Assembly: GCF_900107595.1 (NCBI RefSeq)
Contig: NZ_FNQF01000002.1
Coordinates: 124,001-188,000 of the forward strand
Direction of reading: 5' to 3'
Length of the DNA stretch: 64,000 bases
Origin: Psychroflexus halocasei
GTDB taxonomy: Bacteria; Bacteroidota; Bacteroidia; Flavobacteriales; Flavobacteriaceae
Positions 43,207 through 53,382 of the stretch are shown here, in pieces (within the stretch, counting starts at the first letter, position 1; each line of letters opens with the position of its first letter). A program made the translations under genes and the position numbers. The notes beneath the pieces were generated by a model that worked only from the letters and a program-made list of their open reading frames with translations, was not told the DNA's origin and searched no databases.

Positions 43207-44745
43207 TTAACCAAGCCAGCCATCACGATCCAAACTTCTGTACTGAATAGCTTCGCTGATGTGTTGGCCTGTTATATTTACAGAATCTTCAATATCTGCA
43301 ATTGTACGAGAGACTTTCAGAATGCGATCATAAGCTCTTGCTGATAAATTTAAACGCTCCATCGCAGTTTTTAACAAATCATTTGAGGCCTGGTCTAACT
43401 CGCAAAATTCTTTGATTTGCTTCACATCCATTTGTGCATTGTAGTGGATATTTTCATAGTTTTGAAATCTTTCAGTTTGCTTCTCTCTCGCTTTTGTCAC
43501 TCGTTTTCTAATATCAACACTGCTTTCAGCTCGACGTTTTTCACTCAACTTTTCAAAAGGAACTGGCGTCACTTCTATATGAATATCAATTCTATCTAAA
43601 AGTGGTCCGCTAATCTTGCTTAAGTAACGTTGCATTTCTGCTGGCGAAGAAGTTACAGGCGCATCAGGATCGTTAAAATAACCACTCGGACTTGGATTCA
43701 TACTGGCTACCAACATAAAACTCGATGGATAAGTCACCGTAAATTTAGCTCGTGAAATTGTGACTTCTCTATCTTCCAAAGGCTGACGCATCACTTCTAA
43801 AACTGTCCGCTGAAACTCTGGCAGTTCATCCAAAAAAAGAACACCATTATGCGACAAAGAAATCTCGCCAGGTTGCGGATAAGTTCCGCCTCCGACAAGG
43901 GCAACGTTTGAAATCGTGTGATGTGGGCTTCTAAAAGGTCGTTCAGCCATTAAACCCATTTGACCGTTTGTTCTTCCAACAACCGAATGAATTTTAGTCG
44001 TCTCCAAAGCTTCATGAAGCGACATAGGTGGCAAAATACTTGGTAATCGCTTTGCTAACATTGTTTTTCCAGACCCAGGCGGACCAATCATAATGATGTT
44101 ATGACCACCAGCAGCTGCAATTTCCATACACCTTTTAATAGATTCTTGACCTTTAACATCAGCGAAGTCAAATTCAGGATGCGTCAAATTTTCGTAAAAC
44201 ATTTTACGGGTATCAATTTTTGTTGGTTCAAGTTTTTTATTTTGATCGAAGAATTCAATAATTTCGGTAATATTTTCAATACCATAAACATCCAAACCAG
44301 AGACTATCGCAGCTTCGTTAGCGTTTTGTTTAGGTAAAATAAAACCTTTAAAGCCATCTTCCTTCGCCTTAATTGCAATTGGCAAAGCACCTTTTATGGG
44401 TTGCAAACTTCCGTCAAGTGAGAGTTCACCCATGATAATGTAATCTCCAATATCATCAGCTTTAATTTGATCAGAAGCTGATAAAATGCCGAGTGCCAAA
44501 GTTAAATCGTAAGCCGAACCTTCTTTACGAAGATCGGCAGGCGCCATATTAATGATGATTTTTTTACCAGGAAATTTATAGCCATTATTTTTTAAAGCAG
44601 CTTGGATTCTGTAACTGCTCTCACGAATAGCATTATCAGGCAAACCGACTAAATGATAGCCGATTCCTCTTTCCATATTAATTTCGACTGTAATTGTGGT
44701 GGCATCAACGCCAAAAACAGCACTTCCATAAACTTTAACAAGCAT
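43207..44745 (-). CDS. comM: YifB/ComM-family Mg-chelatase-like AAA+ ATPase
   Basis: 512 aa. Lon-protease-like N-terminal domain (about 20-170), then a Mg-chelatase AAA+ module with Walker A GPPGSGKTM, Walker B GVLFLDELPEF and ASMNPSPSGY, and a C-terminal helical domain (LSARAYDRILKVSRTIAD). ComM in Vibrio is a hexameric branch-migration helicase for natural transformation; many non-competent bacteria have it too. Start ATG 44745; the frame extends two codons to a TTG. The gene ends 13 bp from the convergent DUF4139 gene. Confidence 0.92.
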   Translation of the reverse strand: MLVKVYGSAVFGVDATTITVEINMERGIGYHLVGLPDNAIRESSYRIQAALKNNGYKFPGKKIIINMAPADLRKEGSAYDLTLALGILSASDQIKADDIGDYIIMGELSLDGSLQPIKGALPIAIKAKEDGFKGFILPKQNANEAAIVSGLDVYGIENITEIIEFFDQNKKLEPTKIDTRKMFYENLTHPEFDFADVKGQESIKRCMEIAAAGGHNIIMIGPPGSGKTMLAKRLPSILPPMSLHEALETTKIHSVVGRTNGQMGLMAERPFRSPHHTISNVALVGGGTYPQPGEISLSHNGVLFLDELPEFQRTVLEVMRQPLEDREVTISRAKFTVTYPSSFMLVASMNPSPSGYFNDPDAPVTSSPAEMQRYLSKISGPLLDRIDIHIEVTPVPFEKLSEKRRAESSVDIRKRVTKAREKQTERFQNYENIHYNAQMDVKQIKEFCELDQASNDLLKTAMERLNLSARAYDRILKVSRTIADIEDSVNITGQHISEAIQYRSLDRDGWLG

Positions 44746-44868
44746 AATCAAAATATTGGTTAGCCTCTTAAAATTATAAAAAAATATGAATATATCAACT
44801 CAAAAGTTAATTCAATAAAATATAAATTATTTAATAATTTTAAATCATGAATTAACTTACATAAAAGG

Positions 44869-46491
44869 TTAATTTCTATAAGCTCTCAGCAATGCCTCTG
44901 TCGATTGATCATGTTTGTTTTTAATATCTTCAGAGGTAATGTCTTCCAGAACTTTGTTTGCCAACTCTTTACCAAGTTGAACGCCCCACTGATCAAAACT
45001 AAAGATATTCCAAATCACACCTTGGACAAATATTTTGTGTTCATACATCGCGATGAGTTTCCCTACACTCTTTGGTGTTAGCTGATCTATCAATAAACTT
45101 GTGGTCGGTTTATTACCTTCAAAAACTTTGAATGGTAATAATTTTTCAATTTCATTTTCTGATAAACTTTGATTTTTCAGCCCCCCCTCGACTTCAGCTT
45201 TATCTTTACCTTTTAACAAAGCTTCTGTTTGTGCAAAATAATTGGCCATCAAAATATCATGATGCGTTTGATCTTGATGTAAAGACTTTTTGAAACCAAT
45301 AAAATCAGCAGGAATCAATTTTGTACCTTGATGAATTAACTGAAAAAACGCATGCTGTGCATTTGTCCCTGGTTCTCCCCAAACAATATTCCCTGTTTGA
45401 TAATTAATTTTGTCTCCATTTCTATCAACAGATTTGCCGTTGCTTTCCATTGAAGCTTGCTGTAAATAAGGCGTAAGTTTTTGCAAATAGTTTGTATAAG
45501 GAATGATGGCTTCACTTTCTGAACCCAAAAAGTTATTATACCAAATGCTAATTAAAGCTGAAAGAACCGGAATATTTTTATCAAAATCAGTCTCTTTAAA
45601 ATGAAGATCCATCGCTTCAGCACCTCGTAATAATTCTTTAAAATACGTCATTCCGACGGTTAAGGCAATACTTAATCCAGCTGTTGACCAAAGTGAAAAA
45701 CGCCCGCCAACCCAGTCAAACATTGGGAAAATATTATCTGAAGCAATTCCGAATTTTTCAACCGCATCGAGATTTGTTGAAACGGCAACAAAATTATGCT
45801 TGATATTTTCTTCAGAAGTATGTGTTAGAAACCACTCTCTAATTGTATTTGCATTCGTTAAAGTTTCTTGGGTTGTAAATGATTTTGAAACAATGACAAA
45901 TAAGGTCGTTTCAGGATTTAAATTTTTTAATAATGAATGAATTGGGTCACCATCTACGTTTGAAATAAAGTGACATTTAATGTCTTTTTTGTAATAATCT
46001 AAAGCATCGACAACCATTTGCGGTCCTAAATCAGAGCCGCCAATACCAATATTGACAACATCGGTAATTTGTTGATCAGCATAGGTTTTCCATTCGCCAC
46101 TATGAACTTTAGTGACAAAATTTTGCATTTTACCTAAAGCATCCTTTGCTTGATGTACTTTATTTGAATTTGATTCAGAAAAATCTCGCAAAGCGGTATG
46201 TAAGACAGCTCTATTTTCAGTCTCATTAATCAAATCACCTTCAAATTGAGCTTTAATTGCATCTTTTAATTCAGCTTGATTGGCTAATTCTAATAATGAA
46301 AATTTGATTTTATCAGAAATACGGTGTTTAGAATAATCAAAGAGAAAGTCATTAAAATTCACACTATATTTTTCAAAACGATTTGAATCATTTTTAAATA
46401 AATCTTGAATGTTAAGATTTTCAGTTTTAGCTAAGTTTTGAAGTTCAGACCAAGCTTTTAAATTTTGAGGATTGTGCTTTGGTAAATTCAT
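44869..46491 (-). CDS. pgi: Glucose-6-phosphate isomerase
   Basis: 540 aa, typical for the long PGI form. Signatures: IGIGGSDLGPQMV, VSKSFTTQETLTNA, VGGRFSLWSTAGLSIAL, and GVQLGKELANKVL with the catalytic Lys; the Glu of NIVWGEPGTNAQHAF and the adjacent His are intact. It interconverts glucose-6-P and fructose-6-P. It directly follows the sugar-kinase gene (1 bp gap) at the end of the pfkA-gap-kinase-pgi run. A run of seven C (45181-45187) lies in its 3' third; the frame is intact. Confidence 0.96.
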   Translation of the reverse strand: MNLPKHNPQNLKAWSELQNLAKTENLNIQDLFKNDSNRFEKYSVNFNDFLFDYSKHRISDKIKFSLLELANQAELKDAIKAQFEGDLINETENRAVLHTALRDFSESNSNKVHQAKDALGKMQNFVTKVHSGEWKTYADQQITDVVNIGIGGSDLGPQMVVDALDYYKKDIKCHFISNVDGDPIHSLLKNLNPETTLFVIVSKSFTTQETLTNANTIREWFLTHTSEENIKHNFVAVSTNLDAVEKFGIASDNIFPMFDWVGGRFSLWSTAGLSIALTVGMTYFKELLRGAEAMDLHFKETDFDKNIPVLSALISIWYNNFLGSESEAIIPYTNYLQKLTPYLQQASMESNGKSVDRNGDKINYQTGNIVWGEPGTNAQHAFFQLIHQGTKLIPADFIGFKKSLHQDQTHHDILMANYFAQTEALLKGKDKAEVEGGLKNQSLSENEIEKLLPFKVFEGNKPTTSLLIDQLTPKSVGKLIAMYEHKIFVQGVIWNIFSFDQWGVQLGKELANKVLEDITSEDIKNKHDQSTEALLRAYRN

Positions 46492-46492
46492 T

Positions 46493-47353
46493 TTAAGATG
46501 CTTTTATAATATTATTTTTGTAATGATCGATTAAACCATCGATGGGCCTTCTGATGATGTTTCCTATTTCAAGATGATAAGGTTTTGCGACATCTCTGAT
46601 GATATCTTCTGAAAAATATGCGATAGAACCTATAAAGTGAATCGGAACATTTTGAGCTTGTTTGTAGCATAAAACACGACTTTCTATAAATTTTTTGATG
46701 CCTTCAGAAATCAATTTATAGAAATAACCGTTTCGCTCTTCAGCAGTAAAAATAAATTCTGCAAAAGATGCTAAATAAGTGTTAGGATTATCTTCACGAT
46801 ATAGATTTCTTTTAATAGTATCGGCACTTAAATCATATCTTTTTTCAAACTCCAAGTCCAATTCTTTAGGCATGGTTTTGTAATAATAGTTCCGAATAAG
46901 CCTTTTACCAAAATAGTTACCACTTGCTTCATCCATAAGCACATAACCCAAAGATTGAACTTCCATGTGTATTTTTTCACCATCAAAATAACAAGAGTTT
47001 GAACCCGTTCCTAAAATGCAAACAATACCAGGTTCATTAGTTGCTGAAAGCGCAGCGGCTGTCATATCTTCATCGACATTAACTTCAGCTTCGCTAAAAA
47101 ACTCCTGTAATATTTGAAGCAATTGCAATCGAGGTGATTCCGTTCCACAGCCTGCTCCGAAAAAATCAACACGATGTACTTTTGGAATAAGCTTGACTAA
47201 ATCTTCGTTTTCTCTGAGTCTGGCTTTAAGAACATCAACTTTAAAAACTGCAGGATTAATACCTTTCGTTCGTGTTTTTAAAACCATCTCACCTTTATCA
47301 TCGAGTAAAAGCCAATCACATTTGGTTGATCCTCCGTCTGCAACTAAAATCAT
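46493..47353 (-). CDS. BadF/BadG-type ATPase, N-acetylglucosamine/glucose kinase-like
   Basis: 286 aa of the ASKHA fold. Phosphate-1 motif ILVADGGSTKCDWLL at the start, phosphate-2 GIVCILGTGSNSCYFDG and adenosine segment HFIGSIAYFSEDII. The family includes N-acetylglucosamine kinase and some glucokinases. Position directly before pgi and after gap suggests it phosphorylates a hexose entering glycolysis, perhaps glucose released by the nearby GH65 phosphorylase and amylases; no other glucokinase is in this window. A hairpin lies 15 bp upstream of its start. Confidence 0.8.
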   Translation of the reverse strand: MILVADGGSTKCDWLLLDDKGEMVLKTRTKGINPAVFKVDVLKARLRENEDLVKLIPKVHRVDFFGAGCGTESPRLQLLQILQEFFSEAEVNVDEDMTAAALSATNEPGIVCILGTGSNSCYFDGEKIHMEVQSLGYVLMDEASGNYFGKRLIRNYYYKTMPKELDLEFEKRYDLSADTIKRNLYREDNPNTYLASFAEFIFTAEERNGYFYKLISEGIKKFIESRVLCYKQAQNVPIHFIGSIAYFSEDIIRDVAKPYHLEIGNIIRRPIDGLIDHYKNNIIKAS

Positions 47354-47367
47354 AAGCTATGTATTAG

Positions 47368-47401
47368 AAAAGCCTATTCACGACAACATGAATAGGCTTT
47401 T
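47368..47401 (-). terminator. Hairpin between gap and sugar-kinase gene
   Basis: A perfect 13-bp stem (47368-47380 with 47389-47401), 8-nt loop, ending in TTTT then CTAATAC on the minus strand. It follows gap. The short T tail suggests partial termination, which would lower kinase and pgi expression relative to pfkA-gap. Confidence 0.75.
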
Positions 47402-47419
47402 ATTAATTTTGTAAATCAA

Positions 47420-48418
47420 TTAAAGTTTAGCAATATGCATCGCTAGATCTACGAGTTTGCTTGAGTAACCATATTCATTATCATACCAAGCAACTAATTT
47501 GAAGAAATTATCGTTTAGTGCAAGACCTGCATCTGCGTCAAAATTACAAGTTGCTTCCTCTGAAACAAAATCTTGAGAAACAACAGCATCGTCGCAATAA
47601 TTCATAATACCTTTAAGTGGTCCATCAGCTGCTTTCTTCATAGCGGCTTTCATTTCTTCGTATGAAGCAGATTTTTCAGTTCTGACAGTTAAATCAACGA
47701 CAGAAACATCAGCCGTAGGAACTCTAAATGCCATTCCTGTCAATTTTCCTTCAACCTCTTTCATCACTTTACCAACTGCCACTGCAGCACCAGTACTTGT
47801 AGGAATAATGTTGTTAATTGCACTTCTTCCTAAGCGATAATTCTTTTTTGAAGGTGAATCAACAGTATATTGTGTTGATGTTGCAGCGTGAATTGTCGTC
47901 ATTAAGCCTTCTACAATACCAAACTCATCATTGACAACTTTAGCTAAAGGCGCCAAACAGTTTGTTGTACAAGAAGCATTTGAAACAACAGTGTCTTCGG
48001 CTTTTGCATCTTCATGGTTAACACCCATCACAAACATTGGTGCATCTTTAGAAGGAGCAGAAATCACAACTTTTTTTGCGCCAGCATCTAGATGTGCTGA
48101 TGCAGATTTTTTATCTTTAAAAATCCCTGTACAATCTAAAATGATATCAGCATCAACTTCATTCCATTTTAAATCAGCTGGATTTTTCTCTCCAGTAATT
48201 CTGATAGTTTTTCCGTCAACAAGTAAATGACCGTCTTTAACATCAACATCTTTTTTAAATCTCCCATGAACAGAATCGTACTTTAATAAATAAGCTAAAT
48301 GCTCAACATCTAAAAGATCATTGATTCCAACGATTTCAATATTTTCATTTTCAGAAGCAATTCTGAACGCTAAACGTCCAATTCTTCCAAAACCATTAAT
48401 TCCAATTTTTGTTTTCAT
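47420..48418 (-). CDS. gap: Glyceraldehyde-3-phosphate dehydrogenase
   Basis: 332 aa. NAD-binding [16 protein letters not shown], catalytic Cys in [24 protein letters not shown] and [15 protein letters not shown] are all intact. It makes 1,3-bisphosphoglycerate in glycolysis. Start 48418 gives the family N-terminus MKTKIGING; another ATG three codons upstream at 48427 is equally possible. It lies 18 bp after pfkA and is followed by a hairpin. Confidence 0.97.
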   Translation of the reverse strand: MKTKIGINGFGRIGRLAFRIASENENIEIVGINDLLDVEHLAYLLKYDSVHGRFKKDVDVKDGHLLVDGKTIRITGEKNPADLKWNEVDADIILDCTGIFKDKKSASAHLDAGAKKVVISAPSKDAPMFVMGVNHEDAKAEDTVVSNASCTTNCLAPLAKVVNDEFGIVEGLMTTIHAATSTQYTVDSPSKKNYRLGRSAINNIIPTSTGAAVAVGKVMKEVEGKLTGMAFRVPTADVSVVDLTVRTEKSASYEEMKAAMKKAADGPLKGIMNYCDDAVVSQDFVSEEATCNFDADAGLALNDNFFKLVAWYDNEYGYSSKLVDLAMHIAKL

Positions 48419-48436
48419 AGTTTTCATTTTTAAAAA

Positions 48437-49426
48437 TTAAGTTGAGACAATATCTGCAACTCTAATTAATTCTTTATCTAATTTTTTCTTGCCGCCAATC
48501 GTTTTATCGAAATCGACATAAACAATTTTCTTTTGTCGCGTACCAACCATCACATTTGATTCACCTTCAATAAGAGCATCGACTGCAGAAACGCCAAGTC
48601 GGCTTGCCAAAACACGATCATAGCAACTTGGTGAACCGCCACGTTGTATATGCCCTAAGACAGTGACTTTAACTTCGTACTCAGGTAAATTATCTTGAAT
48701 GTCTTCAGATAACTTGTTGATATTCTGTCCGATTTGATCACCTTCAGCGACAACGACGATGCTTGACGTTTTACCTGATTTACGAGATTTTTTTAAAGAT
48801 TCCAGCAAGTGTTCAATCCCTCTATCTTCCTCAGGTATAAGAATTTCTTCTGCACCAGCACCAACACCACTATTAAGAGCAATATCACCTGCATCTCGCC
48901 CCATCACTTCAATTAAAAACAATCTATCATGTGAGCTCGCTGTATCACGAATTTTATCAATCGCTTCAACAACTGTGTTTAAAGCCGTATCGTAACCAAT
49001 TGTAAAATCTGTTCCTTTAATATCATTATCAATAGTACCAGGGATTCCAATCACGGGTATATCAAAAGCCTTGCTAAATACAGAAGCACCTGTAAAAGTT
49101 CCATCACCGCCAATAACAATTAAAGCATCAATATTTTCATTTTTCAGGTTTTGGTATGCTTTTTCTTGACCTTCTTTAGTTCTAAAATCCTTTGATCGTG
49201 CAGATTTCAAGAATGTACCTCCACGATTAATAATGTTTTTAACCGAACGTGCATCAAGTTCAATAAAATCTTTTTCAACCAAACCTTGATAGCCTCTATA
49301 CACACCAACACAACCAATATTTTGATAGGCTGCATTTCTGACAACAGCACGAATTGCCGCATTCATCCCTGGTGCATCACCACCAGATGTTAAAACCGCA
49401 ATTTTATTTATTTTCTTGTTTTCCAT
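48437..49426 (-). CDS. pfkA: ATP-dependent 6-phosphofructokinase
   Basis: 329 aa. LTSGGDAPGMNAAIRAV, the ATP-type IGGDGTFTGA (Gly rather than the Asp of PPi enzymes), PGTIDNDIKGTDFTIG with the catalytic Asp, MGRDAGDIAL and LGHIQRGGSPSCYDR are intact. It commits fructose-6-P to glycolysis. Leads the minus-strand run pfkA-gap-kinase-pgi. A -7 box ends 5 nt before its ATG, so the message may be leaderless. Confidence 0.97.
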   Translation of the reverse strand: MENKKINKIAVLTSGGDAPGMNAAIRAVVRNAAYQNIGCVGVYRGYQGLVEKDFIELDARSVKNIINRGGTFLKSARSKDFRTKEGQEKAYQNLKNENIDALIVIGGDGTFTGASVFSKAFDIPVIGIPGTIDNDIKGTDFTIGYDTALNTVVEAIDKIRDTASSHDRLFLIEVMGRDAGDIALNSGVGAGAEEILIPEEDRGIEHLLESLKKSRKSGKTSSIVVVAEGDQIGQNINKLSEDIQDNLPEYEVKVTVLGHIQRGGSPSCYDRVLASRLGVSAVDALIEGESNVMVGTRQKKIVYVDFDKTIGGKKKLDKELIRVADIVST

Positions 49427-49431
49427 TATAT

Positions 49432-49439
49432 CAAATTTA
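49432..49439 (-). promoter_or_regulatory. -7 box (TAAATTTG) directly before pfkA
   Basis: On the minus strand TAAATTTG fits TAnnTTTG and ends 5 nt before the pfkA ATG. About 40 bp upstream, AAACGTTT (49479-49486) resembles the core of LacI-family operators; this is only suggestive. Confidence 0.45.
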
Positions 49440-49531
49440 ATTTAAAAAAGGCTCAAATCCTAATCAATATCGTAGCTAAAACGTTTAAGGTTGATAACTT
49501 CTTTAATATTTATGAGAAAAAATCTAATTGC

Positions 49532-50968
49532 TTATTTTTTTGTTAAAATATTATATTTCCAAGCCTTAAAATTTAATTTTTGACCTTCTTTTAAAGACAT
49601 TTTCTCACCTGAAATTTCATCTTTAAAGCTTCCAGATTTTTCGACTGTAAAGCTCTGATCTTGATCAGTCATATTTGCGATAAATAGAATTTCTTCTCCT
49701 TCTTTTTGACGTGAAAAAGCAAGAATCTTCTCATCCGATGATGTTTTAATTCTCTTGTAATCAGCAGCATTTTTAGCACCATTCAAAGCAGGATTTGTGT
49801 TTTTTAGTTCTCCAAATTTTTCTAATAATGGCCAAACCTTTCCTTTTGTTTTAGGAATTGTATCTTTTTCAAAGAATTTTAATTGATGATCCATATCGTA
49901 TTCTTGTCCGCTGTAAATTAAAGGCATACCTGGTAGAGCATATGTCATTGCTAAAAAGGTTTCGCTAGCTTCACCCATACGTTCTTTAACAGTTCCATTC
50001 CATGAATTTTCATCATGATTTGTCACAAAACTCATCAAATAATCATCTTTTTGGTAAGTTGTGTCAATCTTTTGCATGTAAGCATCCCAATCAGCAACTG
50101 TTTTTTTGCCTTGTGCAATTTCGTTCATAATGTGGTGTCCTTCCCAGTTGTAACCCATATCAAAAGCTTCATAAAATAAATCTTTATCTTCACTCTCGGC
50201 CAACATAAAAACTGGTTTTTCTTCTTTTAATTTTGGCACGACAAAGTTCCAAAAATCAGTTGTCACATTTCCAGCAACATCACATCTAAAGCCATCGATG
50301 TTATGATTTTTTACCCAATACAACATTTCGTTACTCATTGCATCCCACAAATCTTTGTTTTCATAAGTTAAATGTGCAACATCTGTCCAGCCCCAGGATT
50401 CGCCTGTGTCTGGGTTAATAGGGTCTGTCACATTTCCGTCTTTATCTTTTTGGTAATATTCAGGGTGAGTTTCAATCCATTTATGATCCCAACCAGTGTG
50501 ATTTGCAACCCAATCCAAAATCACATACATTCCGTTATCATGTGCTGTCTCCACTAATTTATCAAAATCAGCTTTCGTACCGAAGTTTGGATTCACAGCC
50601 GTGTAATCAGAAATTGCGTAATAACTACCAAGGTATTTTTCTTTCTCTTTTGGATCTTCAATATCTTCAATAGAAAGCTCTGGCGTTGCTTTTCTGTTTT
50701 TCATTGAAATTGGGTAAATCGGCATTAACCAAATCACTTTCACGCCTAATTCCTTTAGCTGAGGAATGTCTTTTGTGAAAGCGTTTAAAGTCCCTTCTGG
50801 TGAATATTGACGAATGTTGGCTTCGTAAATCACTGAAGATTCTAAAATTTCATTTGAAATTGGCTCAAACTGATCTTCTTTTTGAGCTGTATCTTTTTTC
50901 TTTGTTTGATTTTCTGCACATGACATCACTAAAAATGTCATTGCAAATAAGATTGTTAATTGTTTCAT
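49532..50968 (-). CDS. GH13 alpha-amylase-family lipoprotein
   Basis: 478 aa. Signal peptide with lipobox FLVMSC (Cys about residue 17), so likely outer-membrane anchored as SusG is. GH13 catalytic set: nucleophile Asp in DGFRCDVAG, acid/base Glu in FMLAESED and Asp in FVTNHDENSW; the barrel starts with SVIYEANIRQYSPEG. It should cleave alpha-1,4-glucans or maltodextrins. Last gene of the GH13-GH31-GH13 run, 9 bp after GH31. Confidence 0.9.
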   Translation of the reverse strand: MKQLTILFAMTFLVMSCAENQTKKKDTAQKEDQFEPISNEILESSVIYEANIRQYSPEGTLNAFTKDIPQLKELGVKVIWLMPIYPISMKNRKATPELSIEDIEDPKEKEKYLGSYYAISDYTAVNPNFGTKADFDKLVETAHDNGMYVILDWVANHTGWDHKWIETHPEYYQKDKDGNVTDPINPDTGESWGWTDVAHLTYENKDLWDAMSNEMLYWVKNHNIDGFRCDVAGNVTTDFWNFVVPKLKEEKPVFMLAESEDKDLFYEAFDMGYNWEGHHIMNEIAQGKKTVADWDAYMQKIDTTYQKDDYLMSFVTNHDENSWNGTVKERMGEASETFLAMTYALPGMPLIYSGQEYDMDHQLKFFEKDTIPKTKGKVWPLLEKFGELKNTNPALNGAKNAADYKRIKTSSDEKILAFSRQKEGEEILFIANMTDQDQSFTVEKSGSFKDEISGEKMSLKEGQKLNFKAWKYNILTKK

Positions 50969-50977
50969 TGTTCAGAA

Positions 50978-53368
50978 TTATTTGATTTGAATAAGTGTGT
51001 TTGTATTATTGATTGAAATTGAATTTATCTTGATTACTTGAGCTTTCTCATCAAAATGAAATTTGTGTTTTTTGCCATTAATTGAAATCGTTTCAGGCTT
51101 TTTACTGATATTCTTAATGTTCAAATTAATCTTTTGTAAATCAGATTTAAAAGCTTCGCCGACTTCATGATTAATTTGAATTTGAAAAGAATTATTATCT
51201 ATTTTTTTATACTTTAAATTTAGCTTTTCGTAAGCTTTTTTAGCAAAAGCATCTTGAAGTTTTCCATTATCATTATAGAAACTTCTATGAGATTTTTCAA
51301 CATCAGAATCGTGATAAAACTCTAAATCTAAATCATTAAAAACATACTCTTTTGTTGATTGAATGAGTGGGGTTTTTAAAATAAAACTTCCAGCTCTTAC
51401 AAAAGTCGGAATATGAGATTCTTTCAGCTGAATTTCTTTTGTTTCGCCTGCTTGATGAACTTCACCTGTGTAATAATCAATCCAATTTGAAGTTTGAGGA
51501 AAGTAAACTTCTTTAGAAATTAAGTGAGGTTTCAAAACAGGAGAAATCAAGAAATCATTTCCCCATAAATAAGTTTCAGAAACATTGTAAAGTGACGCAT
51601 TTTCAGGTTCTTCAAAAAATAATGGTCGCATTAAAGGCAAGCCTTTTTGTTGATTTTCAAAAGCCAATTGATAATTATATGGTAAAAGCTGATATCTCAA
51701 TTCAATCGCTTTTCGTGAAAGATTCTTTGCTTTTTCACTTCTAAAAATTGGCTCAGAAGGCACTTCTTCTTGTGCATGTGGTCTGTAAATAGGCTGAAAA
51801 ACACCGTATTGTAACCAACGTACATAAAGATCGTCATCGTTTAAATTGCCTGCAAAACCACCTAAATCAGAATGCATATAAGCCAAACCTTGTAAACTCA
51901 TTTGTAATGCAATTTCTGGCTGTGGCTCAAGTCCACCCCAAGTTCTGTTAACATCACCAGACCACGGAATCATTCCGTATTTTTGGGATCCTGAGTAACC
52001 AGCCCGCATCAAAATAAAAGGTCGCTCATCTGGATAATTTTTCCGGTAGCCTTCAGATATAATTTTCGCCCATTGATGTCCGTAAATATTATGTACTTCA
52101 TGCGCTTTTGCTTTATGATGCTGTAAGTAATCAGGATGCACTTCTGGCTCACCTAAATCACCCCACCAACCATTAACACCTTTGTTTTTTAAACCATCGT
52201 AAATTTCCCAAAACCATTGTTTTGCTTCAGGTTTAAAGACATCAATCAGCCCAGTATTTCCAAAATAAAAATCATAAGTTGCAGGATTTTCTAAAGTATC
52301 TTTTGCTAAAATATCTGCGCGAACAGCTTCATCCCAGCGATTTGATGTTGTTAAAATAAAAGGTTCTGTGATCAAAACGGTTTCAACATTATTTCTTTTA
52401 AGCTTCTTGATCATTTTCTTGGGTTTAGGAAATGAATCTTTATCAAAAGCCAAGTTTCCCATTGTGCCTTGCACTGTTTTTCCAAACCAATATAAATCCA
52501 AAATAACAGCATCAACAGGTATATTTTCTTTACGAAATTGATCAATAGTTTCTAGAGTTTCTTTTTGCGAATGATACCCAAAACGACTTGCAAAGTTTCC
52601 TAAAGCCCAACGCGGAGGTAATTTCTGACGACCTGTTAAAGCTGTGTAATTCTCAATAATTTTCTCCCAAGAATTACCTGCGATAACTTGATATTTCTTA
52701 GCACCAGAAATCGCTTCATAGGCAAGACGATTGTTAAACTGACTGTCAAAATCTAAATAACTTGTACTAGGATTATCAAAATGAATCATGTATTTTTTTG
52801 ATGAAATAGCAATTGGCATGCTGTAATTCATCAGTTCAGATTTTGATTCATATCCATAATGCGCGCGGTTATATAGCTTTAAACGATGTCCTCTTCTATT
52901 CATCCCCAAAGCTCTGGCACCGCCACCCATCAAAGTTTCTGATTCGTTAAGATTAAAGTCAATTTCAAAACCTACATCTGATTCTTGGTATCCATTTTTC
53001 TCTGAAATCAACTTTTCACTATCATAAAAATATGTGATTTGAAATGGTGATTTTTGAATATTGATCTCAATTCCTTCAGAATGAATTTCTACAGAATTAT
53101 CATTTTTAGAAATTGTAAAATCAGATGATCTTTCTTTTAATTGAACAGCATGAGACTCACTGATAGATGAGCTTCCTTCTGGGATAAATTCAGTTTCTAC
53201 AATATCTGGTAATAAATATGACATCTGATAATTTCCGTCTGATGTTTGAATGATAATCGCATCATCTTGCATTTGAATATCCTGAAATATACGATCAGGG
53301 TTTTGTGCAGTTAGATTTAAACCGCAGAGCACAAACACCAAAAAAAAACTGAAAAATGTAGGTTTCAT
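50978..53368 (-). CDS. GH31 alpha-glucosidase
   Basis: 796 aa with a Sec signal peptide (ending LNLTAQ), so periplasmic. An N-terminal beta domain with GGGARALGMNRRGHRL precedes the catalytic barrel: DAVILDLYWFGKTVQGTMG, nucleophile region WWGDLGEPEVHPDY and acid/base PWSGDVNRTWGG, followed by MHSDLGGFAG. GH31 members release alpha-glucose from oligosaccharide ends; alpha-1,6 or alpha-1,4 preference is not readable. Sits between two GH13 genes. Confidence 0.93.
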   Translation of the reverse strand: MKPTFFSFFLVFVLCGLNLTAQNPDRIFQDIQMQDDAIIIQTSDGNYQMSYLLPDIVETEFIPEGSSSISESHAVQLKERSSDFTISKNDNSVEIHSEGIEINIQKSPFQITYFYDSEKLISEKNGYQESDVGFEIDFNLNESETLMGGGARALGMNRRGHRLKLYNRAHYGYESKSELMNYSMPIAISSKKYMIHFDNPSTSYLDFDSQFNNRLAYEAISGAKKYQVIAGNSWEKIIENYTALTGRQKLPPRWALGNFASRFGYHSQKETLETIDQFRKENIPVDAVILDLYWFGKTVQGTMGNLAFDKDSFPKPKKMIKKLKRNNVETVLITEPFILTTSNRWDEAVRADILAKDTLENPATYDFYFGNTGLIDVFKPEAKQWFWEIYDGLKNKGVNGWWGDLGEPEVHPDYLQHHKAKAHEVHNIYGHQWAKIISEGYRKNYPDERPFILMRAGYSGSQKYGMIPWSGDVNRTWGGLEPQPEIALQMSLQGLAYMHSDLGGFAGNLNDDDLYVRWLQYGVFQPIYRPHAQEEVPSEPIFRSEKAKNLSRKAIELRYQLLPYNYQLAFENQQKGLPLMRPLFFEEPENASLYNVSETYLWGNDFLISPVLKPHLISKEVYFPQTSNWIDYYTGEVHQAGETKEIQLKESHIPTFVRAGSFILKTPLIQSTKEYVFNDLDLEFYHDSDVEKSHRSFYNDNGKLQDAFAKKAYEKLNLKYKKIDNNSFQIQINHEVGEAFKSDLQKINLNIKNISKKPETISINGKKHKFHFDEKAQVIKINSISINNTNTLIQIK

Positions 53369-53382
53369 AGCTTATTAAGTTA

